From a virus, in the IMG/VR virus record IMGVR_UViG_3300042509_000432, positions 1-37,643 of that record: DNA of 37,643 nt; one strand, written 5' to 3'. A model generated the notes under the pieces. That model worked only from the letters and a program-made list of their open reading frames with translations. It searched no databases and had not been told where the DNA came from. A program made the translations under genes and the position numbers. Below are positions 22,953 to 30,634 of this stretch, one piece after another. Numbering within the stretch: the stretch's first letter is position 1; every line of letters starts with the position of its first letter.

Positions 22953-24679
22953 GCTCGACCTCTAGGTGATAGTGATTTTTGAGCGTAGGAGTTTGCCGCC
23001 CATACCGCTCGATTGCTGCCCATGATCCGATCTTCAAAAGACTTAACGTCAATGGCTTGTATGTTGTAGTTGTTAACAGTGGTCGCTCCGCCCATCGCGT
23101 AATTTGGTACAACCTGCCCAGACATGCTCGGCACAAACAACTCAGGACCTCTTTCGCCCACAATGTAAGGGCTCCCGGAATTAACCGGACCTCCTCCGGC
23201 TCGCTTGCCAAAGATCCCGCCGATAACGGGAATGGTCGACATGAAGTTCTCAAACAATGAGGGAGCGCCCGTCATGTTTGGCTTAAAGATGGCATCCAAA
23301 AACTTATCAAGCGATCTTGAGGCGAGTTTCTGTAAGAGTGAACTTAGTGCAGACTTGAAAGCCTGTGAGGCTGACTTACCTTGCATGAAGGCTTCGACAA
23401 TCGTAGTGCCGAGAGATTTATAACCGTCCCGAAGATCCTCAAGAAGCTCTAATTGCTCGTCCTTTTCTTTCTTCGTGAGATCCATCGCCTCTAGTTCTTT
23501 GTTGGCAGTGACCTCGGCCTGCCACATTGTGTCAAGCATGACCTGTTGAGCTTCTTTCTCTATCTCAATCTGTTTCTCGTAATCCTTAATGATCTGGTCC
23601 TGCCGCATCTTTCGCAGATCTTCGGCTGCCGCTATTTCTTGCGCGGCTTCCTTTGCATTCCTTTGTAGTTGCTCCTGCATCTCAGCTTCTTCTCTGCGGA
23701 GCTTGATGATTTGCTCCATCTTTTCTAAGCCAGCAGGGCCACCTTGTTTTGCAGCCTCAAACCTAAGTGCGGCTTCCTCGCCTTCTCTGAGTTTGAGAAT
23801 CTGAGCGTCTAAGCCTTCTAAATAAGACTTAAGTGCTTTCGCCGCTGAGTCTGCGCTTGTGTCCTTTACAGGCTTAACTCTCGTTCCTGACTGTATGCCG
23901 CCCTTTGCAACATTCACAACCGGAGCAGGAGCTTCTTCTTCGCCAAATCCTAAGAACTTCTTGATGCCCGTCCACGCGTCTCTAGCTTTGCCCATCATCG
24001 TAAGAAAGCCGATCTTTGCCTTCTCGGTTAACTGGTCGATTGCGTCACCGATTTCACCAATAGCTAAAACACCCTTTTTAGCTTCGCCGGTGAACTTGTC
24101 GGTGTTTCTTGAGAGCTGGTCGATCTTAGATATATCTATGTTGGCAAACTGTTTACCAAACAACTGAACCTGAAGTCTCGCCCGCTCTGCGCCCGGACCC
24201 ATTTGGGAAAGCACCGAGGTTAAGTCTCTAAAGATCTCGATCTCAGGACGCAGCATCCCGCCAGCATCGGCAATACTTACACCGAGTTCCTTAAACAGAT
24301 CGGCTTGTTCCTTTTGCCCGTCAGCGGCCCCACCTAAAGTCGTAGAGAACCGATCCCACATCTGTGCGGCATTGTCTGCTTCCTTCCCTGACTGCACCAT
24401 CGCGCTTTGCAGGGCTAGGACTTCCTCAATCGCTAGACCGGAGCCCTCAGCAAAGTCATTAACCGCATCTGCTGCTTTGAAAAAGGATGTAGCAAAAGCT
24501 GTGGCAGCGCCCGCGGCTAATAACATCGGGCTGCGTAGTGCGCCTATAGCCGTACCTAAAACATCTACGGATACTTTTAGCTCGCGGGTTTTTTGTCTCG
24601 CCCTGTCGACTTCTTGAACAAACTTTGCACTCTCTAGACCGAGAGCTACTTGTAGGGCTGCAATGAGTTTACCCGCCAC
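22949..24679 (-). CDS. Tape measure protein
   Basis: A 576-residue protein that sets tail length and is ejected on infection. The N-terminus (LGLESAKFVQEVDRARQKT) and hydrophobic ALRSPMLLAAGAATAFATSF (48-67) are followed by long amphipathic coiled coils (LRREEAEMQEQLQRNAKEAA, EKQIEIEKEAQQVML). The C-terminus bears the familiar RAGGGPVNSGSPYIVGERGP-ELFVP element. It is short for the family: at roughly 0.15 nm per residue a tail of about 85-90 nm is expected. The start is GTG 24677-24679 with GGGGGAAA upstream; the gene overlaps the frameshifted chaperone by 11 bases. Confidence 0.9.
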   Translation of the reverse strand: MAGKLIAALQVALGLESAKFVQEVDRARQKTRELKVSVDVLGTAIGALRSPMLLAAGAATAFATSFFKAADAVNDFAEGSGLAIEEVLALQSAMVQSGKEADNAAQMWDRFSTTLGGAADGQKEQADLFKELGVSIADAGGMLRPEIEIFRDLTSVLSQMGPGAERARLQVQLFGKQFANIDISKIDQLSRNTDKFTGEAKKGVLAIGEIGDAIDQLTEKAKIGFLTMMGKARDAWTGIKKFLGFGEEEAPAPVVNVAKGGIQSGTRVKPVKDTSADSAAKALKSYLEGLDAQILKLREGEEAALRFEAAKQGGPAGLEKMEQIIKLRREEAEMQEQLQRNAKEAAQEIAAAEDLRKMRQDQIIKDYEKQIEIEKEAQQVMLDTMWQAEVTANKELEAMDLTKKEKDEQLELLEDLRDGYKSLGTTIVEAFMQGKSASQAFKSALSSLLQKLASRSLDKFLDAIFKPNMTGAPSLFENFMSTIPVIGGIFGKRAGGGPVNSGSPYIVGERGPELFVPSMSGQVVPNYAMGGATTVNNYNIQAIDVKSFEDRIMGSNRAVWAANSYAQKSLSPRGRA

Positions 24680-25486
24680 GATTTCCCCCTAGTATTTCAA
24701 GAAACTCCGCTTTGAATCCGGGTAGCGAAGTGAACGCCAAAAAATCACGCTCTTGTTTTGTCATGTAATTGGGAGGAATAAAATACTCCTCCAGATGCGG
24801 GAAGAACTCGCGGCTTTTCATCGGGTTCTTAGACAATGCCTTGTAAACAATTGCCATTAAGTGCGAGATCAATATTAAGTTATGTCTCGCCCCGATCATG
24901 CCGTCGCGGTACATCAATTCTAACTCTCGGACGGTCGCCACATCAAGGCTATCGAACACTTCAGGACTTTGGCCGTTAAAGATCGCCGTAGCCCTAACCT
25001 GACGATATAGCGACCCCTTTAGTTTTTTTGGATGGCCTCGTAATCAGGATTGACTGCTTTCTCAATCAAACTGACTAAGTGCTTAATCTGCGCCTCTGAA
25101 AACGTCTCGGAGATTTGCTCGTAAGATAGCGCAAGCATTTCGTAGCCCTCTTCAAATCCGACCAGATTTACATAGGCGATTTCGCGCATCAAATCCTGAG
25201 CCTTAAACTTTGCCGCCTCTCTTAAACTTCTTCCCTCTACAACAATGTCATCGTCCTTAAACTCAGCATTGACGTTTTGATTAATTTTGTAGAGCTTTTG
25301 AAATGTGGCGTGTAGCTTCTCGTATTCTTCAGCTATTAAAGCATCCGGTGGGTTCTTGATCTTGTCCTCAAGTCCTAACATTTCTTTCCGAGTCGGAAGA
25401 TAGACTTTCAAGGTATGCCCGGCGAAATCAATATCCGCGTGAGTCTGTCGTTGAAATGACTTTCCAAATCTGTCCTGTATTTTCAT
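24669..25486 (-). CDS. Tail assembly chaperone GT fusion made by -1 frameshift
   Basis: Ribosomes that slip back one base at 25022-25028 would read past the first stop and add 117 residues (LKGSLYRQVRATAIFNGQSP..., FDSLDVATVRELELMYRDGM, FIPPNYMTKQERDFLAF), for a total of about 272. This matches lambda gpG/gpGT: the long form carries a T domain that binds tail tube subunits while G binds the tape measure. The second frame is open continuously from the slip site; its only internal start, a GTG at 24959, lacks a ribosome site, so separate translation is unlikely. The T end overlaps the tape measure start by 11 bases. Confidence 0.85.
25019..25486 (-). CDS. Tail assembly chaperone, short form (gpG-like)
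   Basis: A 155-residue protein (MKIQDRFGKSFQ..., DIDFAGHTLKVYLPTRKEML, SLREAAKFKAQDLMREIAYV, EAQIKHLVSLIEKAVNPDY) ending in the slippery sequence. It occupies the position of lambda G, just upstream of the tape measure gene, and is mostly helical and acidic like known chaperones. It should keep the tape measure soluble during tail assembly and not be in the virion. Its ATG overlaps the upstream stop. Confidence 0.8.
   Translation of the reverse strand: MKIQDRFGKSFQRQTHADIDFAGHTLKVYLPTRKEMLGLEDKIKNPPDALIAEEYEKLHATFQKLYKINQNVNAEFKDDDIVVEGRSLREAAKFKAQDLMREIAYVNLVGFEEGYEMLALSYEQISETFSEAQIKHLVSLIEKAVNPDYEAIQKN
25022..25028 (-). promoter_or_regulatory. Programmed -1 ribosomal frameshift site (A AAA AAC)
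   Basis: In the 0 frame the end of the short form reads CAA AAA AAC TAA, which holds the heptamer A AAA AAC in the right phase for a -1 slip, two codons before the stop. A possible stem (GGTCGC pairing with GCGATC about 22 bases later, one G-U pair) lies a few bases downstream and could stimulate slippage. Confidence 0.85.
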
Positions 25487-25959
25487 TTTCTAACCTTTGC
25501 TCGTTGTTTTGCTGCCCAGAGATCCATATGAGCGCCCAGTAAAGACGCTAGACGATCAAGGGCAGATGATGCCATTGATTGAAAAGAGTTACGGATAAAC
25601 GGTCTTGCGGGTTGCTCGGCAGTGCCGAATTCTATGGCTTCGGCAGCGGGTCGATATTCGCCCTTCGCATCTCGGTAACCAACACCGACATCGACAAAAC
25701 CAAAAGCCACGGTATCGCGGCTTAGATACTTTTTGCCTTTGTCTTTTCGGGTTGCAACCTTTGCGCCGTTTCTGACTTTTAACTGGAGCTTGCCAGTATC
25801 GACGGGAACCCGTCCCTTGATCGCAGCCTTAACGGGCTCCATCGCGGATTTGAGACCGGGAAGTAAAGAGCGTCGAGCTTTGGTCGTGCCAAATTCCTCG
25901 GCTAACTCTAATAAGGAATCTTCAAACTCTTTGAATCCCTTAGCTTCAAGTTTGCCCAT
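25483..25959 (-). CDS. HK97 gp10-like head-tail/minor tail component
   Basis: A 158-residue protein of the HK97-gp10-like family: GRVPVDTGKLQLKVRNGAKV in the middle and the hallmark EFGTAEQPARPFIRNSFQSM near 110-129, ending in a helical LLGAHMDLWAAKQRAK. Family members take part in tail completion at the neck. In most siphoviruses this gene lies before the tail terminator and tube genes; here it comes after the tube and two small genes. The start overlaps the 74-residue gene by 14 bases. Confidence 0.8.
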   Translation of the reverse strand: MGKLEAKGFKEFEDSLLELAEEFGTTKARRSLLPGLKSAMEPVKAAIKGRVPVDTGKLQLKVRNGAKVATRKDKGKKYLSRDTVAFGFVDVGVGYRDAKGEYRPAAEAIEFGTAEQPARPFIRNSFQSMASSALDRLASLLGAHMDLWAAKQRAKVRK

Positions 25960-26170
25960 TGGTAACGATGCGCTTAAAAATCTGATCGTTTAATTTCAGG
26001 ACGTAATCAACAATTTCATCTGGTGACATGCAGTCAGCGTGATTAGCTGCAATCTGATGGCACAGTGAAATATTGATGAGCCGTTGTTGTGGATACCCAA
26101 ACCAGTTCTTAGCACCGGTTTGGGCCTGCGCGATTAAATAGCTCAGTAAATCGTCACTCGCTCGCTGCAT
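25946..26170 (-). CDS. Small hypothetical tail-region protein (74 aa)
   Basis: A 74-residue helical protein. It contains SYLIAQAQTGAKNWFGYPQQ, SLCHQIAANHADCMSPDEIV and DYVLKLNDQIFKRIV. Two Cys/His pairs (C37-H38, H44-C47) might bind metal, but spacing does not match a known finger. It overlaps its neighbours by 17 and 14 bases, showing coupled expression with the tail tube and gp10-like genes. Possible assembly factor; no family recognised. Confidence 0.6.
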   Translation of the reverse strand: MQRASDDLLSYLIAQAQTGAKNWFGYPQQRLINISLCHQIAANHADCMSPDEIVDYVLKLNDQIFKRIVTNGQT

Positions 26171-26336
26171 AAAGCCTCATCACATTGAGACAGACAGCTT
26201 CAGCGGCTTCGGCTTCCTGTAAGGCGGCATCCACCTCTTGAAGGGTAAAGGGATGCCCTTTTGCCATTGCATGAAGGTCACCCCTAAATTCCACCATCAG
26301 CGCTACTAATTCATCAAGTGTTGTTTGACCAGCCAT
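26154..26336 (-). CDS. Small hypothetical tail-region protein (60 aa)
   Basis: A 60-residue acidic helical protein (AGQTTLDELVALMVEFRGDL, FTLQEVDAALQEAEAAEAVC). The frame extends upstream to 26423, but the ATG at 26334-26336 has GAGGGG about 8 bases ahead, so I start there. It overlaps the end of the tail tube gene by 23 bases. Size and place, directly after the tube protein, suggest an assembly accessory; nothing more can be said. Confidence 0.6.
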   Translation of the reverse strand: MAGQTTLDELVALMVEFRGDLHAMAKGHPFTLQEVDAALQEAEAAEAVCLNVMRLYAASE

Positions 26337-26808
26337 ATTGATTGCCCCTCGGATGAATGGTGAACGTGACTTGAGCTTCAGCGCCGGGAGCTGGATCAAT
26401 CGTCCACTGCGATACGCGACCATTAAAGGCGTAATTCACAATGTTAGTGCCATCCGTCGCTGAGATCACGAACGTACGGTCAATTGTGCCGTTGTAAGCA
26501 TCCGCACGAAGCAAAAGAAGGTTTGTGTCGGCAGGATTCCATGCGGCTACAACCGTCATGCTGGTGGGCGCAGACTGAACCGGAATCTTGTCAGATTGAC
26601 GCGAGCCAGCAACTGCAAAGTTGGCAACCGCATCGTCTTGACCAAATGCTGGAATTGCCTCGACCGGAACAAGATTGCCAGAGACAGCAATCGCGGAAGT
26701 CGAAGCGTAAACGCTAAGATTGGCCGTTGTTAAAACGGTTGGAGTAGCCCCCGGCTGGCAGTATAAGGAGGCTGAAAAGCCGGGTAAAACTTTATTGGGA
26801 AGAGCCAT
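26314..26808 (-). CDS. Major tail tube protein (probable)
   Basis: A 164-residue beta-rich protein lacking Cys-rich or enzymatic motifs apart from one Cys. MALPNKVLPGFSASLYCQPG is followed by AVSGNLVPVEAIPAFGQDDA, SDKIPVQSAPTSMTVVAAWN and TFVISATDGTNIVNYAFNGR, then WTIDPAPGAEAQVTFTIHPR. Beta-sandwich composition with a gene order of head closure, DUF3168-like terminator, then this gene places it as the tube subunit that stacks in hexamers around the tape measure. Sequence alone is not diagnostic. Confidence 0.7.
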   Translation of the reverse strand: MALPNKVLPGFSASLYCQPGATPTVLTTANLSVYASTSAIAVSGNLVPVEAIPAFGQDDAVANFAVAGSRQSDKIPVQSAPTSMTVVAAWNPADTNLLLLRADAYNGTIDRTFVISATDGTNIVNYAFNGRVSQWTIDPAPGAEAQVTFTIHPRGNQYGWSNNT

Positions 26809-26816
26809 TTTTCACC

Positions 26817-27221
26817 TCACGCAGGAATGTCTAAAGTGCAATCAAGAACGATTTGATTTAATTTACTGTCATTGTCGTAGGTGTGAAAGAGCCAATCTAC
26901 ATCGACCTTTGACACAAAAAAGAGACCACCGAAAGTACCTTGATAACCGTGTAAGGCATCCACAATCTGCTGCGCCTTACTAAAACAATTCGCCATAAGT
27001 TGCGCGAACACTGTAGCCTGAAACACCGGTCGATCTATACCCTTAACCGACTGTGGCCCCGTATACACCGGCTGATGAACATCTCTGAGCTGCCACGTTA
27101 CAAAAGTCGGTTCGCTTGCAAAGTTACGGTTAAACACTGCATAAACTGGAGTCGGTGTGCAAACTGTGACTAGTTGCGCTTGTATCGCCTGAGCATAAAC
27201 AACCGCGCTATTTTGCCCCAT
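26817..27221 (-). CDS. Tail terminator/completion protein (DUF3168-like)
   Basis: A 134-residue protein. QAIQAQLVTVCTPTPVYAVF and TWQLRDVHQPVYTGPQSVKG-IDRPVFQATVFAQ show the helix-then-strand layout of tail terminator/gp17-type (DUF3168) proteins, with a second helix ANCFSKAQQIVDALHGYQGT and a final strand LNQIVLDCTLDIPA. It would cap the finished tube and join it to the head. It lies between head closure and tube genes, the expected place. Confidence 0.7.
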   Translation of the reverse strand: MGQNSAVVYAQAIQAQLVTVCTPTPVYAVFNRNFASEPTFVTWQLRDVHQPVYTGPQSVKGIDRPVFQATVFAQLMANCFSKAQQIVDALHGYQGTFGGLFFVSKVDVDWLFHTYDNDSKLNQIVLDCTLDIPA

Positions 27222-27222
27222 A

Positions 27223-27564
27223 TCAGACCGCCACGCTAGGTTCGTTTCGATAACACATCAGCGAGACCCACTGTCTGTCATCGTGCTCAAAAACCTCTGC
27301 GATTCGCCAACTATTGCCTCTAAACGTAATCGAGTAATCCTCTTGATTATCCGATACGGTCCGTATATTCGGCGTGTAGTTAACGATAAAGTCCATCATG
27401 TTGTCGTATTGCCTGAACTTCTCTAACGTGCGAATCCGATTGTGAACCGACTTAGTTTTTGCTCGCGTCTTAAACCAAAGCGTCTCGACCGTCGTTTGCT
27501 CACCTAAATTCGTGATGGTGAACGACAGATTATTGATGCTTATCTCGTCGACGCGTAAGACCAT
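27223..27564 (-). CDS. Head-tail joining/head closure protein
   Basis: A 113-residue beta-barrel-type protein (GEQTTVETLWFKTRAKTKSV, EDYSITFRGNSWRIAEVFEH, DDRQWVSLMCYRNEP). The ...W.I..V...DD R.WV.. ending is characteristic of phage head-tail joining (SPP1 gp16/HK97-type stopper) proteins, which seal the connector after packaging. TAATG links it to the connector gene before it. Assignment combines pattern with order. Confidence 0.7.
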   Translation of the reverse strand: MVLRVDEISINNLSFTITNLGEQTTVETLWFKTRAKTKSVHNRIRTLEKFRQYDNMMDFIVNYTPNIRTVSDNQEDYSITFRGNSWRIAEVFEHDDRQWVSLMCYRNEPSVAV

Positions 27565-28208
27565 TACATCACCAGCGGCTTGTAGACGCGTAGAAGCTGA
27601 TCCACTGCAAAAGGAATCTGTTTTAGATTTTCAGCGGATGTAGCCGAGCGGTTGTTGTACAAGTGAGTAAGAAGCATGAGACCGGCTTGCTTGACCACAG
27701 GATACTGGCCGATTACCGAGCCCTGTAAGGTGTACTGACAAAGCATCGGAGCAGTCATGTAGGTGTTGATGTTGTTGGGAACCTCAAAGAGAACAATTTT
27801 GTTCCCGGTGGGGTCGTAGTAATAGTTTGAGCTTGTGATCGTCGTTAAGACCGGAGGATTCAGGTCGTTGTAATACTTGATCCAATTTATCGTCACACCA
27901 TTTTGCGAGACTTCGGGTAGATCAAGACTTACAGGTGCAGCCATAAGCCCCGAAATCATGTAGGAAGCCTGATAGGTAACGTTAAAGACCGGAACGCCTA
28001 AGTAGTCCTCAATCGCCATCCTTGTGGCAAGTTCTAACTGAGCAAGGTAATCGTCTTGCGACTCATCTTGAAACAAATTCAACTGATTGGTGATTTCTTC
28101 GTAAGTAAGCCATTGAGTCACCGGATCACGGGTGCTCTGAATGACCTTTGAGTAGTTGAACGGGTTTCTAGAACCCGCTCCGAAGTTACCTTGCAGTTGT
28201 GATGGCAT
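27564..28208 (-). CDS. gp6-like head-tail connector (adaptor) protein
   Basis: A 214-residue protein. The N-terminal helical part (TYEEITNQLNLFQDESQDDY-LAQLELATRMAIEDYLGVPV) and C-terminal VVKQAGLMLLTHLYNNRSAT ... IPFAVDQLLRVYKPLVM are the hallmark of HK97 gp6-like connectors, here separated by a strand-rich insertion (PEVSQNGVTINWIKYYN, SSNYYYDPTGNKIVLFEVP). It should form a ring under the portal. Located directly after the second capsid gene. Confidence 0.85.
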   Translation of the reverse strand: MPSQLQGNFGAGSRNPFNYSKVIQSTRDPVTQWLTYEEITNQLNLFQDESQDDYLAQLELATRMAIEDYLGVPVFNVTYQASYMISGLMAAPVSLDLPEVSQNGVTINWIKYYNDLNPPVLTTITSSNYYYDPTGNKIVLFEVPNNINTYMTAPMLCQYTLQGSVIGQYPVVKQAGLMLLTHLYNNRSATSAENLKQIPFAVDQLLRVYKPLVM

Positions 28209-28209
28209 C

Positions 28210-29235
28210 TTAGGTTCCGATCAAACGTACACCGGCAGTTACATCACGAACGGTCGAGACCATCCGCTTTTCAGCATAGATCGTAATCGTTCCGGGTTGG
28301 GTCTGCTCCATTCTCTGAAGCGTCATCTCTGAATGATCGACGATCCACATAAACCGCGGCCAGTTCGCAAGATAAATCGGAGAAGCACCGGCAGCGGGAG
28401 CATCCAAATAAGGATTAGCAATAACCGGCCAGCCCATAATGTTTACCGCAGGGCCTTCGTCCTTTTCGCCAACTTCAACAAGCGCGTAAGAATTACCAGA
28501 GTGTGCATACTCTCGGAGAATCTGAATAGCTGTCGGGTGCATCATCCACGCAGTTCCCGGCATTCTCCAAAACTGACCGGGAAGAGCATTAGCAACGTCT
28601 ACAAGCGTTTCCCATTCAAGGTTTGTATGCGTAAAGCCAACCGTGTTAAGTGTGTGAATGCCCGCTGTGATGGCCGTTCCTGACGTTCCGTAAGCAGCGG
28701 ATGATCCAGCAGTGCCAGCGTACATCTTCAAGCCTCTAAGACCGTTTGTAGCGCCTGTGGAGGTTGTTGTAGAGCCTGCCTGATCGTTATTGATTGCCAT
28801 AGACGCAGCTTCGATCTGGCTAAATTCCATTGCGAGATCTTCAACAAGCGCAGCGTCTAATCCGTTGATGTCATCCATCGCCGCTGCCCTGATTGGCATC
28901 TGAGCGGAAATAACACGCATCGGAAGCTGCCAAATGGATGTGGCGATGTTGGGTGAGCCTGAGTTAGCGTTGACTGTGTAGCCCCACGGGTTTGTGGAGT
29001 TCGCAGCGTTACCCGTTTTGACAACAAACTGAATATCCGAGTCTGCCGTCATTGTCTGATTTGCATAAACCCGAAAAGGGTTCCAGTAACGAAGCGATGC
29101 AAACACATCTTCGTTGTATACGCGACCGCCAACCCCGCTGCCTGAGCCGGTTAGGGCTGAGGCTTCCGAGAGGTTGACAGTGCTTTTGCCCTCGTGGAGA
29201 GCCTCTTTCAAGCCTTCCAAAATCACCTGTTTCAT
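28210..29235 (-). CDS. Second HK97-fold major capsid protein paralogue, without delta domain
   Basis: A 341-residue HK97-fold protein clearly homologous to the gene just upstream. Shared blocks include EASALTGSG..VGGR, VKTGNA...WGYTV, ATSIWQ, AQ.PIR.AA.DDI.GL.A, MEF.Q..A.SM..NNDQ.G, GLRGL..YAG, FGTSGTA/YGTSGTA and QT.PG.IT.Y.E.R..(S)TVRD..AGVR. It begins MKQVILEGLKEALHEGKSTV and has only about 23 residues before EASALTG, so it lacks the coiled-coil scaffold domain. The ATG at 29233-29235 has GGAG 5-7 bases ahead; an earlier in-frame ATG at 29277 would place the intergenic hairpin inside the gene. It may form pentamers, decorate or co-assemble. Confidence 0.85.
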   Translation of the reverse strand: MKQVILEGLKEALHEGKSTVNLSEASALTGSGSGVGGRVYNEDVFASLRYWNPFRVYANQTMTADSDIQFVVKTGNAANSTNPWGYTVNANSGSPNIATSIWQLPMRVISAQMPIRAAAMDDINGLDAALVEDLAMEFSQIEAASMAINNDQAGSTTTSTGATNGLRGLKMYAGTAGSSAAYGTSGTAITAGIHTLNTVGFTHTNLEWETLVDVANALPGQFWRMPGTAWMMHPTAIQILREYAHSGNSYALVEVGEKDEGPAVNIMGWPVIANPYLDAPAAGASPIYLANWPRFMWIVDHSEMTLQRMEQTQPGTITIYAEKRMVSTVRDVTAGVRLIGT

Positions 29236-29251
29236 AGTCTCTCCAAAAGGG

Positions 29252-29269
29252 AGAGGGCTTGCGCCCTCT
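29252..29269 (-). terminator. Terminator-like hairpin between the two capsid genes
   Basis: On the minus strand AGAGGGC-GCAA-GCCCTCT forms a perfect 7-bp stem with a GNRA-type tetraloop, followed by CCCTTTTGG. The T-run is only four bases, so it is at best a leaky terminator; it could also be an mRNA-stability or processing element. It sits in the 38-base gap between the two capsid genes, just before the ribosome site of the second. Confidence 0.6.
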
Positions 29270-29273
29270 TTGA

Positions 29274-30623
29274 TCAAGCAGCCGTACCGGTCGAACGATA
29301 ACGCACACCAGCGTTAGGATCGCGCACCGAAGTGGCTGCACGAGTCTCGCCATAGAACGTGATCGAACCGGGGAGCGTCTGGTCGTATCTCCTTAGAACC
29401 ATCGAGAGACGCATAACGATCGTGTGGAACTGCTGCCAGTCGCCGAAATACATCGGATAGTAAGACGTAGTTCCTGCTGCGCCGGTGGTGGGCTGGCTGG
29501 GGTTATCAAGGTACTTGTTGACTGCAACCTTGAAGCCGAGCAACTCACCAACGATGCCATCAGTGCGCGACAGACCGTCGATGTAGATCGGACGCTTTTG
29601 ATCGTCCACGAGACCGCGGATGCCCTGAAGGAGGATCGGGTTGATCATGAACGCTGCGCTGGCCGTCCAATACTGCTGTGGCAAGCTGTAGATGAAGTTA
29701 ACAACATCTTTGTAGACGATATTGTTAGCTGCAACCGTGTTGGCGTTTGTCGTAAGCTGATCGTAGGTAGCAAGCGAGTGCAAACCGTTGGTAGTTGCAG
29801 TTCCCGAAGTACCGAAAGCAGCCGTCGAGCAAGAACCGCCCGTGTAGGTTGCATTAGCGCCTGCGTATTGATCTAAACCGCGCAGACCATCAGCGCCACC
29901 CGTCGTTACAGAGGTTCCGGTTCCCGACTGATCGTTATTCTGGATCATTGAGGTTGCCATTGCCTGCTGGAACTCCATCAGCATATCGTCAACAACGTTA
30001 GCCTCGAGGCCGTCGATGTCATCAAGTGCTGCGGTACGGATCGGGAACTGAGCGTTCAAGTCCTTAAGGATCACTTGCCAAATGCTTGTGGCTTCAGTCG
30101 TGGGTGTGCCGTTGTTTTGAACGGTGTAGCCCCACTGAGCGCCTGCATTGCCGGTTTTGACTCTAAATTGATATGCGGAGCCGTCAGTTGCAACAATGCG
30201 CGACAGATCCATCAAGGGATTTCCGAGCCTCTTTGCAGCGAACACGGGATCGTAAGCTGTACGGCCACCAACGTCGTAGCCCGAACCCGTAAGAGCCGAG
30301 GCTTCCTTGATGTACGCTTCGCACTGATCGACCGATTCAAAGATCTTGACTTCGCGCTCAATGTTGTTACCGGCCTTAACGTACTCTTTGAGAACGTCCT
30401 TAAAGCGACGATTTGCTTCGCCACGAACGGTCTTGTGAATCGGACGGATGATCGAAGGAGCGGCAACTTTTGCCTCTAAAGCGGCAATCTTTGCCTCTGT
30501 TTCAGTCTTAAGCGACTCGACAGCCTCAGCAACTTTTGCCTCAACAGCCTGTGCGGTTTCTGCCAATTTGGCAGCGCTAGATGCTTCAATTGCATCCAGT
30601 TTTTCAATGACTTTTTCCAACAT
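29274..30623 (-). CDS. Major capsid protein, HK97 fold, with N-terminal delta/scaffold domain
   Basis: A 449-residue capsid subunit. Residues 1-55 are an Ala/Glu/Lys coiled coil (KVIEKLDAIEASSAAKLAET ... EAKIAALEAKVAA), the delta domain that serves as internal scaffold and is removed by the prohead protease; the mature protein probably begins between ~90 and 107, before EASALTGSG. The HK97 fold follows (QFRVKTGNAGAQWGYTV, DDIDGLEANVVDDMLMEFQQ, SLPQQYWTASAAFMINPILL, SITFYGETRAATSVRDPNAG). A clear AGGAG lies 9-10 bases before the ATG. Flanked upstream by the protease and downstream by its own paralogue. Confidence 0.92.
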   Translation of the reverse strand: MLEKVIEKLDAIEASSAAKLAETAQAVEAKVAEAVESLKTETEAKIAALEAKVAAPSIIRPIHKTVRGEANRRFKDVLKEYVKAGNNIEREVKIFESVDQCEAYIKEASALTGSGYDVGGRTAYDPVFAAKRLGNPLMDLSRIVATDGSAYQFRVKTGNAGAQWGYTVQNNGTPTTEATSIWQVILKDLNAQFPIRTAALDDIDGLEANVVDDMLMEFQQAMATSMIQNNDQSGTGTSVTTGGADGLRGLDQYAGANATYTGGSCSTAAFGTSGTATTNGLHSLATYDQLTTNANTVAANNIVYKDVVNFIYSLPQQYWTASAAFMINPILLQGIRGLVDDQKRPIYIDGLSRTDGIVGELLGFKVAVNKYLDNPSQPTTGAAGTTSYYPMYFGDWQQFHTIVMRLSMVLRRYDQTLPGSITFYGETRAATSVRDPNAGVRYRSTGTAA

Positions 30624-30634
30624 TTTGAAATCTC

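Noticed and set aside
24669-24959. Independent 96-residue gene starting at GTG 24959
   Set aside because: The frame is open back to the slippery site and there is no Shine-Dalgarno at 24959; it fits better as the T domain of a frameshift fusion.
29424-29876. 150-codon plus-strand frame inside the first capsid gene
   Set aside because: Antisense shadow of the capsid codons; no plausible domain and no start signal.
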